DNA of 62,290 nucleotides from NCBI GenBank assembly GCA_049323895.1, contig JBMOKT010000027.1, forward strand, positions 1 to 62,290, read 5' to 3'. This DNA comes from JBMOKT01 sp049323895. Its GTDB lineage: Bacteria > Bacillota > Peptococcia > Peptococcales > BICA1-8. A program made the position numbers and the translations under genes. Below, piece after piece: positions 53,183 to 61,084 of this stretch (its first letter is position 1; every line of letters starts with the position of its first letter). The notes below the pieces were generated by a model. That model made no database searches. It had not been told where the DNA came from and saw nothing but the letters and a program-made list of their open reading frames with translations.

Positions 53183-55375
53183 TTAGTTATTTAATAGTTC
53201 AATTAGACTTTTAACCTCTTCTACCTGACTTTTTGTTTGCTCATCAAGTTTACTTGAATCTATACTATATAATATAGGTTCAGGCCACTTCAACAAGTTT
53301 TCTCCCTCACTAGCCTTTTTTGCCTTTTCCCAAATGACTTTACCCTGTTCATAGTTTCCTTGTAATATATATGCACTTGCGACATATTGCAAAAATTCAC
53401 CTGTTTCATTAGGTTTAGGTGTACGCCAGGAATATTTCATAGTTATTTTGCTATATTTACTGGCTTTCTGCCAAAGGTCTGTTATTTCTTTCAAGTATAT
53501 TTTTGCCTTTTCAATATCTTTTTCGTTTTTTATAGATAACCTAGCCATATTTAACAATAATCTACTTGCATCAATATATCTTGCACTTCCATACGGATCA
53601 ATTTCTATTGATCTTTGCAGAGCTTCATAAGGCTCTTTATCAATTTGACCTGAATAAACCAAGTACATAGCCTTTGCTGAGTACCATTCAGGCTTATATC
53701 TATCATGCTTAATTGCAGATTCGACCAGGTTAATTGAATTTTTTATATACTCCTCATCTTTCTCCCGTTGATATAGTACATAATTAATCTTAGCTAAGTC
53801 AATTGAGTTATCCGAATTAAACGGGTTTAGTTTTACACCTAGTTTTAACTCTTTATAAGCCTGAGCTAAATTTCCTTTGTTATTTTCGTTTTTTCCATTT
53901 GCAACTGCAAGGGCTGCCATTGAAAAAATTAAGCTTGAGGTTGTAAACATTAAAATAATCAGCATTAAAGTATATTTTAAAAAATTGTATTTAACATAAA
54001 CCCTTTTATTTCTTATATAAGATGCTGCCAGTCCAATCATTACCCAAAACACAATACTGTATGCCATTAGGGAAAAACTAAAATCAATTAAGTTATGAAT
54101 AATAAAAGTTAAAATTATTAAGCCAATTAATTTTGTAACCTCATCACCTTTAAATAAAAAGTATAATGTAAAAATACAAATTATTAGGAATGTGAGTACC
54201 CCTAAAAGACCAGTCTCAATTCCAACTTGCAACAAATGGTTATGAATTTCTGATGTAAAATATGGTAAGGACCTATAATTCTTATAAGCTGCCTGCCATC
54301 CCCCTCCGCCAAAACCTAAAAGAGGCTCATCCTTAATCATTGTTAGCCCGTCTTTATAAAAATCAAATCTTGCAATTACATTTATATCTGATAATTTAAT
54401 ATCCGCAAACCTATTAATTATGTCAATATTACCTGCATAGATTAAAAATCCTGCTAAAACAACAATAACTAACCCAATATAAGTTAGGCTTTTTTGATTA
54501 TATACATAATGATAAAACCTTTTATTGATGTATAGAAATAATGTTAGTCCCAATATTAACACTAAAGAACCGAGAATAGTGTTTTGCATTCGAGACAAGT
54601 ATAAAACAGCGATACTGAGAGGAACTGCAAAAATAAAGTTAACAGCGGCAATACTAATGGTTTTAACTTTATTATTAGTTATTAATAAATACACCAACAT
54701 AATAAAAACAGCTACAAGAAGGCCACCTCTAGATTTTGTTCCGATAAAAGCTATTGTTATAATTAAATTACTAAATGAATAAAATGCTCTTTGTTTTTCA
54801 TCTGCTGCATTGGTCAAAAGATGAATCCCATAGATCAAGAACGCCAATAAATAGCTTGCCAATGCATTGGGATACTGAAAAGTTGATGCTATTCTATCTC
54901 CATCAAACGCGGAATCATAAATAGGCATATTTAATGACGCTACTACACCTATTATGGCGACACCTACACAGGCCATAAAAAGATATTTTAGAATTATTTT
55001 TTGAATTTGATTATCGGTATTAATTCTAGAGATAATAAAATAAACAATCAGCAAATTAAAAATATTTAAAAATTCCTTAATACTAAACCAAGTGTTTGCT
55101 CCTCTAAAAATGTTGATAAAATATAAACCTGAAAATACAAAAACTGCTATATCAAGATAAGATATTTCTAGCTTTTTCTCGTCTCGATTCAAGTAAAGAA
55201 AGGCAATTAATGCTATTCCCCACAAGAAATGTGTTATTAACTGTTCTTCTTCAAAAAACAGACCCCTAAAAAATGGTGGATAAACTAACAGAAATAAAAT
55301 AAATGTCATGAAATATGATTTCTTTATATCTAAACCTTTTTTTATATTTTCCTTTTTAGTTAAAGATGTGATCAA
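53183..55375 (-). CDS. O-antigen ligase/polymerase-like protein with TPR tail
   Basis: 730 residues. About 12 membrane helices to residue 475, with the Wzy/WaaL-family loop GFGGGGWQAAYKNYRSLPYF (near 360) followed by HNHLLQVGIETG, the conserved His of the Wzy_C domain. Residues about 485-730 form TPR-like helical repeats. Such enzymes polymerise or ligate undecaprenyl-linked glycans, some to proteins (oligosaccharyltransferase-like). TTG start at 55375 with AGGGGG. It could be the ligase that transfers the operon's glycan to a surface protein. Confidence 0.82.
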   Translation of the reverse strand: MITSLTKKENIKKGLDIKKSYFMTFILFLLVYPPFFRGLFFEEEQLITHFLWGIALIAFLYLNRDEKKLEISYLDIAVFVFSGLYFINIFRGANTWFSIKEFLNIFNLLIVYFIISRINTDNQIQKIILKYLFMACVGVAIIGVVASLNMPIYDSAFDGDRIASTFQYPNALASYLLAFLIYGIHLLTNAADEKQRAFYSFSNLIITIAFIGTKSRGGLLVAVFIMLVYLLITNNKVKTISIAAVNFIFAVPLSIAVLYLSRMQNTILGSLVLILGLTLFLYINKRFYHYVYNQKSLTYIGLVIVVLAGFLIYAGNIDIINRFADIKLSDINVIARFDFYKDGLTMIKDEPLLGFGGGGWQAAYKNYRSLPYFTSEIHNHLLQVGIETGLLGVLTFLIICIFTLYFLFKGDEVTKLIGLIILTFIIHNLIDFSFSLMAYSIVFWVMIGLAASYIRNKRVYVKYNFLKYTLMLIILMFTTSSLIFSMAALAVANGKNENNKGNLAQAYKELKLGVKLNPFNSDNSIDLAKINYVLYQREKDEEYIKNSINLVESAIKHDRYKPEWYSAKAMYLVYSGQIDKEPYEALQRSIEIDPYGSARYIDASRLLLNMARLSIKNEKDIEKAKIYLKEITDLWQKASKYSKITMKYSWRTPKPNETGEFLQYVASAYILQGNYEQGKVIWEKAKKASEGENLLKWPEPILYSIDSSKLDEQTKSQVEEVKSLIELLNN

Positions 55376-55448
55376 TGTTTACGTCCCCCTAAAATAAAAT
55401 ACTATATTCAATTCTACAAAAAAAATATATATCCTTTTGTAAAACAAT

Positions 55449-55486
55449 GTAAAAAGGAGCGAATTCATAAAATGCGCTCCTTACAT
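55449..55486 (-). terminator. Terminator after the TolC-like gene
   Basis: Stem AAGGAGCG / CGCTCCTT, followed on the minus strand by TTTTT, just past the stop at 55491. Confidence 0.8.
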
Positions 55487-55490
55487 ATTT

Positions 55491-56594
55491 TTATCCGTTT
55501 ACAAACATACCATTTTCAGCAAGTTCAAGTTCTCTCGAAACAAGGTAATAATCATACTCAGCTTTTTCAGAAGCAAGTTTTGACTGTTTATTAGCCAATT
55601 CTGCAGTTTGAAGATTTATTTTTGCTATTATCCCTAAATTAAATTGTAAAATAGTATTATTTAAATCTACATTTGAAATTTTTAAAGCTTTTTCAGTGTC
55701 AATTAGTGTCTTTTGAGCTAAATCTATTCTTTCGCGTAACTTTATAACGCTTTTTTCGATACTAAATTCTTTATCATCAATGCTTATCTGATTTTGCTTT
55801 ACTTCATATTGCAACTTTTCAACTTTATCAGAAGCAGTTTCTCTTTTGTCTATTATGTCATGATTTTTATCGGCAATAGTTCTTTTGTATTGCTCTATAC
55901 TTAAAGATGCATCCTTAGCTTTTTCAAAACTATCTTTATTGTTGCTCTGGTATGTAACCTTTTCAATTGTGATCGGTGCTAATACAACTGGGGCATTTTT
56001 ATCCCTACCAATACTCCTATTTAATTCCCATTGCATTTCTCTTAGTTGATTTTTCATAGTTTGAAATTGTTTGTTCATCAAAATTAGTTCTTGATTATTT
56101 TGTTCTACTAATAAACTAGTATTCATTCCTAATTCTAACTTTTTCCGTTCTATATCTAATAGTCTTTTTTGCAGTTCAATATTTTCCTCAAACAACAAGA
56201 TATCTTTGTTTAAATTTGATATATTTATAAATAGTTTTTCAATACTATATTCAATTATTTTTTTGGTTTGTTCTATATTTACAACAGTATCATCATTGAA
56301 ATATTGTGCTTGATCATACGCACTTTTAGCGGCATCCATTGCATCCTTCAAACTGGCAATTGTGTGTCTAGATATATAGTTAGATCTAGCATTCTCATAT
56401 GCAATCCATGCATCATGTTCATTAATCTCTGCTAATTTTTTTGTAACCTCAAGATTCTCTAAATCCGGATGGTTTTCTAATGCTAACTTTTTTGCCTCGG
56501 AAAGTGTTAGTTGATCATTTGTTGCAATGGCGGGAAATGTATTTATAAGTAGAAAAAATAATATAGTTACTGTTAAAAAAAATTTATTTGACAT
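55491..56594 (-). CDS. TolC-family-like protein, mostly helical
   Basis: 367 residues with signal peptide (about 1-24). LTLSEAKKLALENHPDLENL and ELQKRLLDIERKKLELGMN then TSLLVEQNNQELILMNKQ match the outer-membrane efflux protein (OEP/TolC) helical pattern, in two repeats. The segments that would form beta-barrel strands seem to be absent or replaced by helices, and the protein is shorter than typical TolC (about 430-490). A monoderm has no outer membrane, so this may be a helical periplasmic-side tunnel. ATG 56594 follows AGGAGGG. The promoter and operator upstream match those of the RND operon. Confidence 0.82.
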   Translation of the reverse strand: MSNKFFLTVTILFFLLINTFPAIATNDQLTLSEAKKLALENHPDLENLEVTKKLAEINEHDAWIAYENARSNYISRHTIASLKDAMDAAKSAYDQAQYFNDDTVVNIEQTKKIIEYSIEKLFINISNLNKDILLFEENIELQKRLLDIERKKLELGMNTSLLVEQNNQELILMNKQFQTMKNQLREMQWELNRSIGRDKNAPVVLAPITIEKVTYQSNNKDSFEKAKDASLSIEQYKRTIADKNHDIIDKRETASDKVEKLQYEVKQNQISIDDKEFSIEKSVIKLRERIDLAQKTLIDTEKALKISNVDLNNTILQFNLGIIAKINLQTAELANKQSKLASEKAEYDYYLVSRELELAENGMFVNG

Positions 56595-56610
56595 TATGTA
56601 CCCTCCTAAT

Positions 56611-56626
56611 TGACTAGCTGGTCGGT
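56611..56626. promoter_or_regulatory. Candidate TetR-family operator, TolC-like gene
   Basis: TGACTAGCTGGTCGGT (plus strand); core GACTAGCTGGTCGG at 56612-56625. It differs from the RND-operon operator core (GACTGACTGGTCGG) at two adjacent positions. It lies between the -10 box and the ribosome site. Confidence 0.7.
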
Positions 56627-56640
56627 TTGTTCTGCAATTT

Positions 56641-56669
56641 ATTGTATAACCCTATGTACTAATTGTCAA
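56641..56669 (-). promoter_or_regulatory. Promoter of the TolC-like gene
   Basis: Minus strand: consensus -35 TTGACA (56664-56669), 17-base spacer, -10 TACAAT (56641-56646). Same -35 and spacer as the RND-operon promoter. Confidence 0.8.
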
Positions 56670-56758
56670 GATTATTATGTTCATTCTCCTTCACATTTTT
56701 AAGCCATAATTTTTTTAACTCTATTCAGGATATTCAAAAAGGCAATTACAAGAGTAAA

Positions 56759-56784
56759 GGGTGGGTATTTGAAATACCCACCCC
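56759..56784. terminator. Second hairpin downstream of the surface-protein gene
   Basis: GGGTGGGTATTT / AAATACCCACCC, strong stem with a one- to two-base loop, lying 45 bases beyond the main terminator. The T-run is short, so it may be a backup terminator or an RNA 3'-end stabiliser. Confidence 0.55.
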
Positions 56785-56822
56785 AACTATTGACGTAAAA
56801 TTAAAAACTTAGGTTACGACAA

Positions 56823-56853
56823 GAAAAATAGGGAGAGGCTAACCTCTCCCTAT
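56823..56853 (-). terminator. Main terminator of the surface-protein gene
   Basis: Stem ATAGGGAGAGG / CCTCTCCCTAT with four-base loop, followed on the minus strand by TTTTCTT. Directly after the stop at 56868. Confidence 0.85.
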
Positions 56854-56867
56854 CAACTAACTAATTA

Positions 56868-59111
56868 TTATTGTTGGAAAGTAACTGCATTAACAGTTCC
56901 GTCAGCAGCAAATACAGCTTCTACAGTAGCACCAAAAGCTTCAGCAATCGCACGGAATGGAATTACAGTACGACCAGTTTCAGCTACTATAAATGGAGCA
57001 ACGTCAGCAACAACAGTTGAACCGTCAGATTTAGTTAAAACATTAGAACCAACAGTCATAGTGATAGTCATGTCAGCTCTTGTTAATGTAATAACTTGAG
57101 TAGCTGCATCAAATTCAACTTCTGCACCTAACGCTTCACCAACCATACGAACTGGTACATAAGTACGTCCTTCTTGGATAAATGGAGCTTGGTCAGCAGT
57201 TTTGGCTGCACCGTCAGCAACATAACCAACGGAACCAATGAACATTGTTACGTTAGCTGCACCATAAGTTACTTTTGGACCAGCTGGAGCTGCAATTTTA
57301 GCAGTAAATTGAGTGGAGAAATATTTGTCTACTTGCCCCGATTTAGAAGCAACAACTACAACATTAACCTTCACATCACCAGTTTTGTTGGAAGTGACTT
57401 TAACAGAAGCTTTTCCTGTTTCTCTTAGATTAGCAGCAAACTTGCTACCATCTTCGAGAGTTACAAGCGCACCATCAGGCTTAGAAAGAACGTTATATGT
57501 GGTTGCAAATGTATAACCTTCACCAAAAGCAACTTGATTACCATTAGCATCCTTAACAACTAAATCCATAGCTGTAGATTCGCCAACAACTGCATCTGCT
57601 GAAGCGACTTCAATTGCAATTGGTTGTACACCAACTTTAATTGTAAAGCTAGCAGTTTTGTCTTCTGCTTTGTCAACAACAGTTACAACTAAATCACCAG
57701 CATAGTCTTTATCAGTTGTAGCATAAACTATACCGTCAACAGCATTAATTTCTTCTGCCGCAACAGTTGATACTTTACGAAGGTCATTTACAGACCAAAT
57801 CAAATCTGAACTGCTATTAAGAACAGTAGCTTTAACACCATTAGCATCTACACGCTTAACTTCAGGTGCGTCAGACTTGCCACCTAATGCTAAACTTGTA
57901 ACATCATATTTTAACTCAATACCAACGATATCACCTTGTTTCTTGGATTCAAAAGCGACATCAACATATTTTCCATTATCAAGGTAAGCACGAACTACAT
58001 ATTTACCTTCTTTTTTGATATTAGACGCAGGAATAGTTACTTTTAAGTAGCTATCATCGTCGCCTTCACCAGTAAAGCTAGACTTGGAAATAGAAGAATC
58101 AGTTGGCTTAGTCATTACTTCAAAGTCTACTTTATAAGTATTCTTCATTGTAGTTTGGTTATGACCAGTGCCTGTAACTGCAAATTTATTTCCAGCAGCG
58201 TCAAGAATTTTTACAGTGAAAGTGTAATTAGCATCTTTAGATGTTAATTCATCATTTCCACCTTTTACAAGCTCAATTGCAGTTGGTTCACCAGCATAGA
58301 ACTTAGCTGTAGCAGTCCCTTTTTTGGAACCAACTTTAGCTTCTACAGTATATGTGCCGGACTTGGTAGCATAAACTTTAACTTTTGCTTGACCACTTGC
58401 ATCTGTAGTAGCTTCAGTTTTATTTAAACTAGCACCAGTCTTATCAAGAGAGAAAGTCATAGTTTCATTTGCTACAGGAGTACCACCTTTAGTTTTTGCA
58501 GTAAAGGTAATCTCATAGTAATGAGTACCATTTGCAATTTTTGCAGGATCATTATTAGTAGCAACACCTGGTGTAACCGCATCTACATCAGTAGCTGCAA
58601 AAGTAATAGTTTGTAAGCTGTTAGGAATTAAGCCAACACTATATTCAGTTGTGCCACTTACACCGATTAGGTAGTCAAATACACTTGTTGCAGAAGAAAC
58701 ATATGCAACATTACCTACTGCAAATTTAGCAGGACCAGACACTTTGGATTGTACCCAAACGTTTGTTTCGCCATCAGCATCAACAGGAATTTCAAAAACG
58801 TTAGTAGCACCAGCACCCATTGATGTCATTTTACTTGTTTCATCATCTGCACTGTAAACCCAATCTACGGAAGCGCCACGATTAGTAGCTAAATACACAG
58901 AACCAGCAACGGGATCATAACTACCATTTTTTAAGTTAATTGTCAATTTCACTCTGGATTGACCGTCAGCTTCAACTGTAGTAGCTGAATAAGCAACACT
59001 GGATGTTAATCTTTCATCGCTATTTGGACCAGCAGCAAATGCAGCCATTGGAAGCAATGTCATCATGAACGCAACAAGCGTTAAGATGGCAAATAATTTT
59101 CTGTTCTTCAA
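56868..59111 (-). CDS. Major surface (S-layer-like) protein with Ig-like repeats
   Basis: 747 residues, TTG start at 59111 with a strong AAGGAGGG. Signal peptide about 1-27 (ends AAFAAG). Several bacterial Ig-like/invasin-type domains fill residues about 30-630 (for example SGQAKVKVYATKSGTYTVEA). The last 110 residues form two halves of a copper-amine-oxidase N-terminal-like domain (APFIQEGRTYVPVRMVGEAL, then APFIVAETGRTVIPFRAIAE). No SLH triplet. The composition is lysine/alanine/threonine/valine-rich, as in S-layer proteins, and the long structured leader and strong terminators fit a highly expressed transcript. Likely a target for the glycan made nearby. Confidence 0.8.
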   Translation of the reverse strand: MKNRKLFAILTLVAFMMTLLPMAAFAAGPNSDERLTSSVAYSATTVEADGQSRVKLTINLKNGSYDPVAGSVYLATNRGASVDWVYSADDETSKMTSMGAGATNVFEIPVDADGETNVWVQSKVSGPAKFAVGNVAYVSSATSVFDYLIGVSGTTEYSVGLIPNSLQTITFAATDVDAVTPGVATNNDPAKIANGTHYYEITFTAKTKGGTPVANETMTFSLDKTGASLNKTEATTDASGQAKVKVYATKSGTYTVEAKVGSKKGTATAKFYAGEPTAIELVKGGNDELTSKDANYTFTVKILDAAGNKFAVTGTGHNQTTMKNTYKVDFEVMTKPTDSSISKSSFTGEGDDDSYLKVTIPASNIKKEGKYVVRAYLDNGKYVDVAFESKKQGDIVGIELKYDVTSLALGGKSDAPEVKRVDANGVKATVLNSSSDLIWSVNDLRKVSTVAAEEINAVDGIVYATTDKDYAGDLVVTVVDKAEDKTASFTIKVGVQPIAIEVASADAVVGESTAMDLVVKDANGNQVAFGEGYTFATTYNVLSKPDGALVTLEDGSKFAANLRETGKASVKVTSNKTGDVKVNVVVVASKSGQVDKYFSTQFTAKIAAPAGPKVTYGAANVTMFIGSVGYVADGAAKTADQAPFIQEGRTYVPVRMVGEALGAEVEFDAATQVITLTRADMTITMTVGSNVLTKSDGSTVVADVAPFIVAETGRTVIPFRAIAEAFGATVEAVFAADGTVNAVTFQQ

Positions 59112-59340
59112 GGTTAATTCCCTCCTTAAAATGTTTGTGGGTTATTCACCCAGATTGTGTGCTGTAGTAAAAATTCTACAGCTAAGGGTTCGGGTCTCCA
59201 TAGCGTGGTTGCCCACGTATGCTTTGTGTTGTAAATCCCCCGCAAGAAAAATCATTTAGAGTTATATGTAACTCCTCTTGTTAGGCTATGTGGCCCAATC
59301 CCCCCTTTCATAAAGTTAGTATTGCAATTAACCTAAAAAT
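59112..59340 (-). promoter_or_regulatory. Structured 5' leader of the surface-protein gene
   Basis: A hairpin-rich leader: GGGT/ACCC (59139-59151), GCTGTAG/CTACAGC (59161-59182), CGTGG/CCACG (59204-59217) and GAGTTA/TAACTC (59259-59274). On the minus strand ACCCGAACCC (59187-59196 area) precedes AGCTGTAG. That short string recalls the c-di-AMP (ydaO) aptamer core, but the remaining conserved segments are not found, so I do not name a riboswitch. The stretch could stabilise the mRNA or regulate translation. No gene is seen. Confidence 0.45.
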
Positions 59341-59362
59341 GACGAATTTATGACCCGAGAGC

Positions 59363-59376
59363 TAAGCTTTGGGGTC
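59363..59376. repeat. Direct repeat TAAGCTTTGGGGTC, left copy
   Basis: Fourteen bases repeated exactly at 59859-59872, bracketing the small coiled-coil gene. Confidence 0.6.
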
Positions 59377-59406
59377 AGTGGCTGGTGGCTAGTGGCTAGT
59401 GGCTAG
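59371..59406. repeat. GTGGCTAGTGGCTAG tandem repeat
   Basis: Four imperfect units of about ten bases (GTGGCTGGTG, GCTAGTGGCT, AGTGGCTAG). The inverse complement of the same string is at 12864-12892, directly after the FAD oxidoreductase gene. Confidence 0.55.
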
Positions 59407-59447
59407 AAAAACCACTTAACCCAAAACCACAAACCAACTAATTTAAC

Positions 59448-59466
59448 TCTGCACTTGTGGTGCAGA
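59448..59466. repeat. TCTGCAC/GTGCAGA hairpin, left copy
   Basis: TCTGCAC-TTGTG-GTGCAGA. Matching hairpin with another loop at 59873-59891; both are followed by AAATTT. Confidence 0.55.
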
Positions 59467-59519
59467 AATTTAAAACTTAGTAAAGATTCATCTTAATTAA
59501 ATAGAGACTTAAACATTCT

Positions 59520-59837
59520 TTATTTTAGACGCTTGAGGTAAGCGGTTTCGTCCTCTTGTTTGGCCAATCTTTTGTCAATCTTCTTGATGTCTTCCCAGAT
59601 ATATCGCAGCTGATTTTTAATATCTCGTTGACCTTCTAGAAGACCAGTAATACTTCCTTTCAGACTTTGTTGACCATCTTCAAGACTACCAATCCTATCG
59701 TCAAGATTCACAACCTTACTTTCTAGTCTTTGCTGACCGTCTTCGAGATTACTAACCTTACCTTCTAATCTGCCCTGACCTTCAGTTAGAGCTTTTAGTT
59801 GTTGAAGTACTAGTTCTTGAAATTTTTCATTTTCCAT
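59520..59837 (-). CDS. Small coiled-coil protein
   Basis: About 105 residues from ATG 59837 (a longer frame reaches 59879, but the first 14 codons lie in a repeat). Glutamine/leucine-rich heptads with NLEDGQQRLESKV and SLEDGQQSLKGS units (about 30-75), then basic helices. No signal peptide or enzyme motif. Resembles the protein at 2538-2948. Flanked by direct repeats and hairpins. Function unknown. Confidence 0.72.
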   Translation of the reverse strand: MENEKFQELVLQQLKALTEGQGRLEGKVSNLEDGQQRLESKVVNLDDRIGSLEDGQQSLKGSITGLLEGQRDIKNQLRYIWEDIKKIDKRLAKQEDETAYLKRLK

Positions 59838-59858
59838 AGTACTCACTACTTTCGGGGT

Positions 59859-59872
59859 TAAGCTTTGGGGTC
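59859..59872. repeat. Direct repeat TAAGCTTTGGGGTC, right copy
   Basis: Exact partner of 59363-59376. Confidence 0.6.
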
Positions 59873-59891
59873 TCTGCACAATTAGTGCAGA
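59873..59891. repeat. TCTGCAC/GTGCAGA hairpin, right copy
   Basis: TCTGCAC-AATTA-GTGCAGA, partner of 59448-59466. It lies at the outer edge of the direct repeat. Confidence 0.55.
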
Positions 59892-60138
59892 AATTTTGAT
59901 TGAAGAAATAACTTCGTTGTGCTTGTACCTTTTTCCTTCTTTATTTCATGAATTTTTTCTAATTAAACTGACAACTTGTAATATTATGTATGTTGGTAGT
60001 ATTATCCATATGAGGTAAAGGACACCAATGTACAATAGTCATTATATCATACAAGCCTTTTTCGTCAATAGTAACAAATGGAATTTAAATTTGGGGATGA
60101 GTATAGCTATATTATCATTCTATGTTGTTTTCTTAAAT

Positions 60139-60228
60139 CCTTCTTTTAATATAAAAAAAAATCTATGTTTTTTTATATTAAAAGAAGGAGTGGCTACAGT
60201 AGCTACAGAACCTACAGTGGCTACAGAA
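60139..60228. repeat. Composite hairpin + CTACAG array, copy A
   Basis: Perfect 21-base arms starting CCTTCTTTTAATATAAAAAA (60139-60159 and 60168-60188), directly followed by TGGCTACAGTAGCTACAGAA and CCTACAGTGGCTACAGAAA (60190-60228). Confidence 0.7.
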
Positions 60229-60276
60229 AAAATCTTTAAAAAACAATATTGCTTAGTAGCAGACCCTCGCGGTGAC

Positions 60277-60300
60277 ATTCTCCATTTTCAATTTTCAATT
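60277..60300 (-). repeat. 3'-end-associated repeat, copy 5
   Basis: Minus strand AATTGAAAATTGAAAATGGA then GAATG, three bases after the tagA stop codon. Confidence 0.5.
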
Positions 60301-60303
60301 ATA

Positions 60304-61065
60304 TTAGTCTCGCCCACTTTGCGACTCTTTACTGCCGTTAGCTTTCTGCCCTAGGACTGCCAGGACGAATCGGGGGAGGGCTAGCATGCGGCGCCAGCGT
60401 GTGGGTTCTTTATAGAGTCTGAACAGCCATTCCAGGCTGTTCTTCTGCATCCACTCCGGTGCTCTTTCTACATTGCCGGCCAGGACATCGAAACTGCCGC
60501 CTACTCCCATACATACTGGGACGCCTAGTTCTGTCAGATGCTCCCTGATCCAGAATTCCTGTTTGGGAGCACCTAAAGCTACAAAAAGAATATCGGGCTC
60601 TACCTTCTTAATATTCTCTATTACCTTAGGCTCTTCCTCTTGTGAATAATATCCATTTTCATAGCCAACTATATGGCAATTAGGATACAACTCTAATACT
60701 TTAAGTACTGCTTTTTGTGCTACCCCGGGGGCAGCCCCTAGGAAATAGAGTTTCCACTTCTTTTCTTGAGCTTTATTGCAAATAGCATTCAAGAGTTCTA
60801 TTCCTGTTACCCTTTCGGGAACAGGATTATTTAATTGATGGGACGCCCAAACAACACCTGAGCCATCTGCCGTAACAAGGTGTGCTTTATTTAGGGTACG
60901 GCTAAGCTTCTTATCAATTACACCGCGGTAAATAATCTCCGCATTGGCGGTAATGATATGGTGGGGGGTGCCTTCGGTGATGAAATGTTCAATTCGCTGG
61001 AGTGCTTCTTTAGTAGTTACTTTGTCTACTAAGGAACCGAGTATGTAGACTCTATCTCTATGCAT
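60304..61065 (-). CDS. tagA: WecG/TagA/CpsF-family N-acetylmannosaminyl transferase
   Basis: 253 residues. HIITANAEIIYRG, VTADGSGVVWASHQL (with the catalytic Thr/Asp), ERVTGIELL, FLGAAPGVAQKAV and LFVALGAPKQEFWI are the family's core motifs. TagA adds ManNAc to GlcNAc-PP-undecaprenol made by TagO, the second step of wall-polymer linkage synthesis on the cytoplasmic membrane face. The C-terminal helices (residues about 205-245) bind the membrane. UDP-ManNAc could come from the WecB-like epimerase in the glycan operon. Confidence 0.92.
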   Translation of the reverse strand: MHRDRVYILGSLVDKVTTKEALQRIEHFITEGTPHHIITANAEIIYRGVIDKKLSRTLNKAHLVTADGSGVVWASHQLNNPVPERVTGIELLNAICNKAQEKKWKLYFLGAAPGVAQKAVLKVLELYPNCHIVGYENGYYSQEEEPKVIENIKKVEPDILFVALGAPKQEFWIREHLTELGVPVCMGVGGSFDVLAGNVERAPEWMQKNSLEWLFRLYKEPTRWRRMLALPRFVLAVLGQKANGSKESQSGRD

Positions 61066-61084
61066 AGTTAGACGCTCCTTGTTA

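Larger units (their letters stand above)
59892..60303. other. Gene-free interval with composite repeat A
   Basis: About 410 bases without a credible gene. The plus-strand frame across it is composed of repeats. It contains the perfect 21-base inverted repeat at 60139-60188 with the following CTACAG array, and the 3'-end-associated repeat at 60277-60300. Confidence 0.55.

Noticed and set aside
59112..59340. Cyclic-di-GMP-I (GEMM) riboswitch in the surface-protein leader
   Set aside because: An AAAGC string is present, but the GGGACGCAAAGCC-type core and the GCAAACC tetraloop receptor context are not found.
60028..60354. Plus-strand frame of 108 codons between the coiled-coil gene and tagA
   Set aside because: It is built from the hairpin and CTACAG repeats, and its end overlaps tagA on the opposite strand. 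No ribosome site or family likeness.
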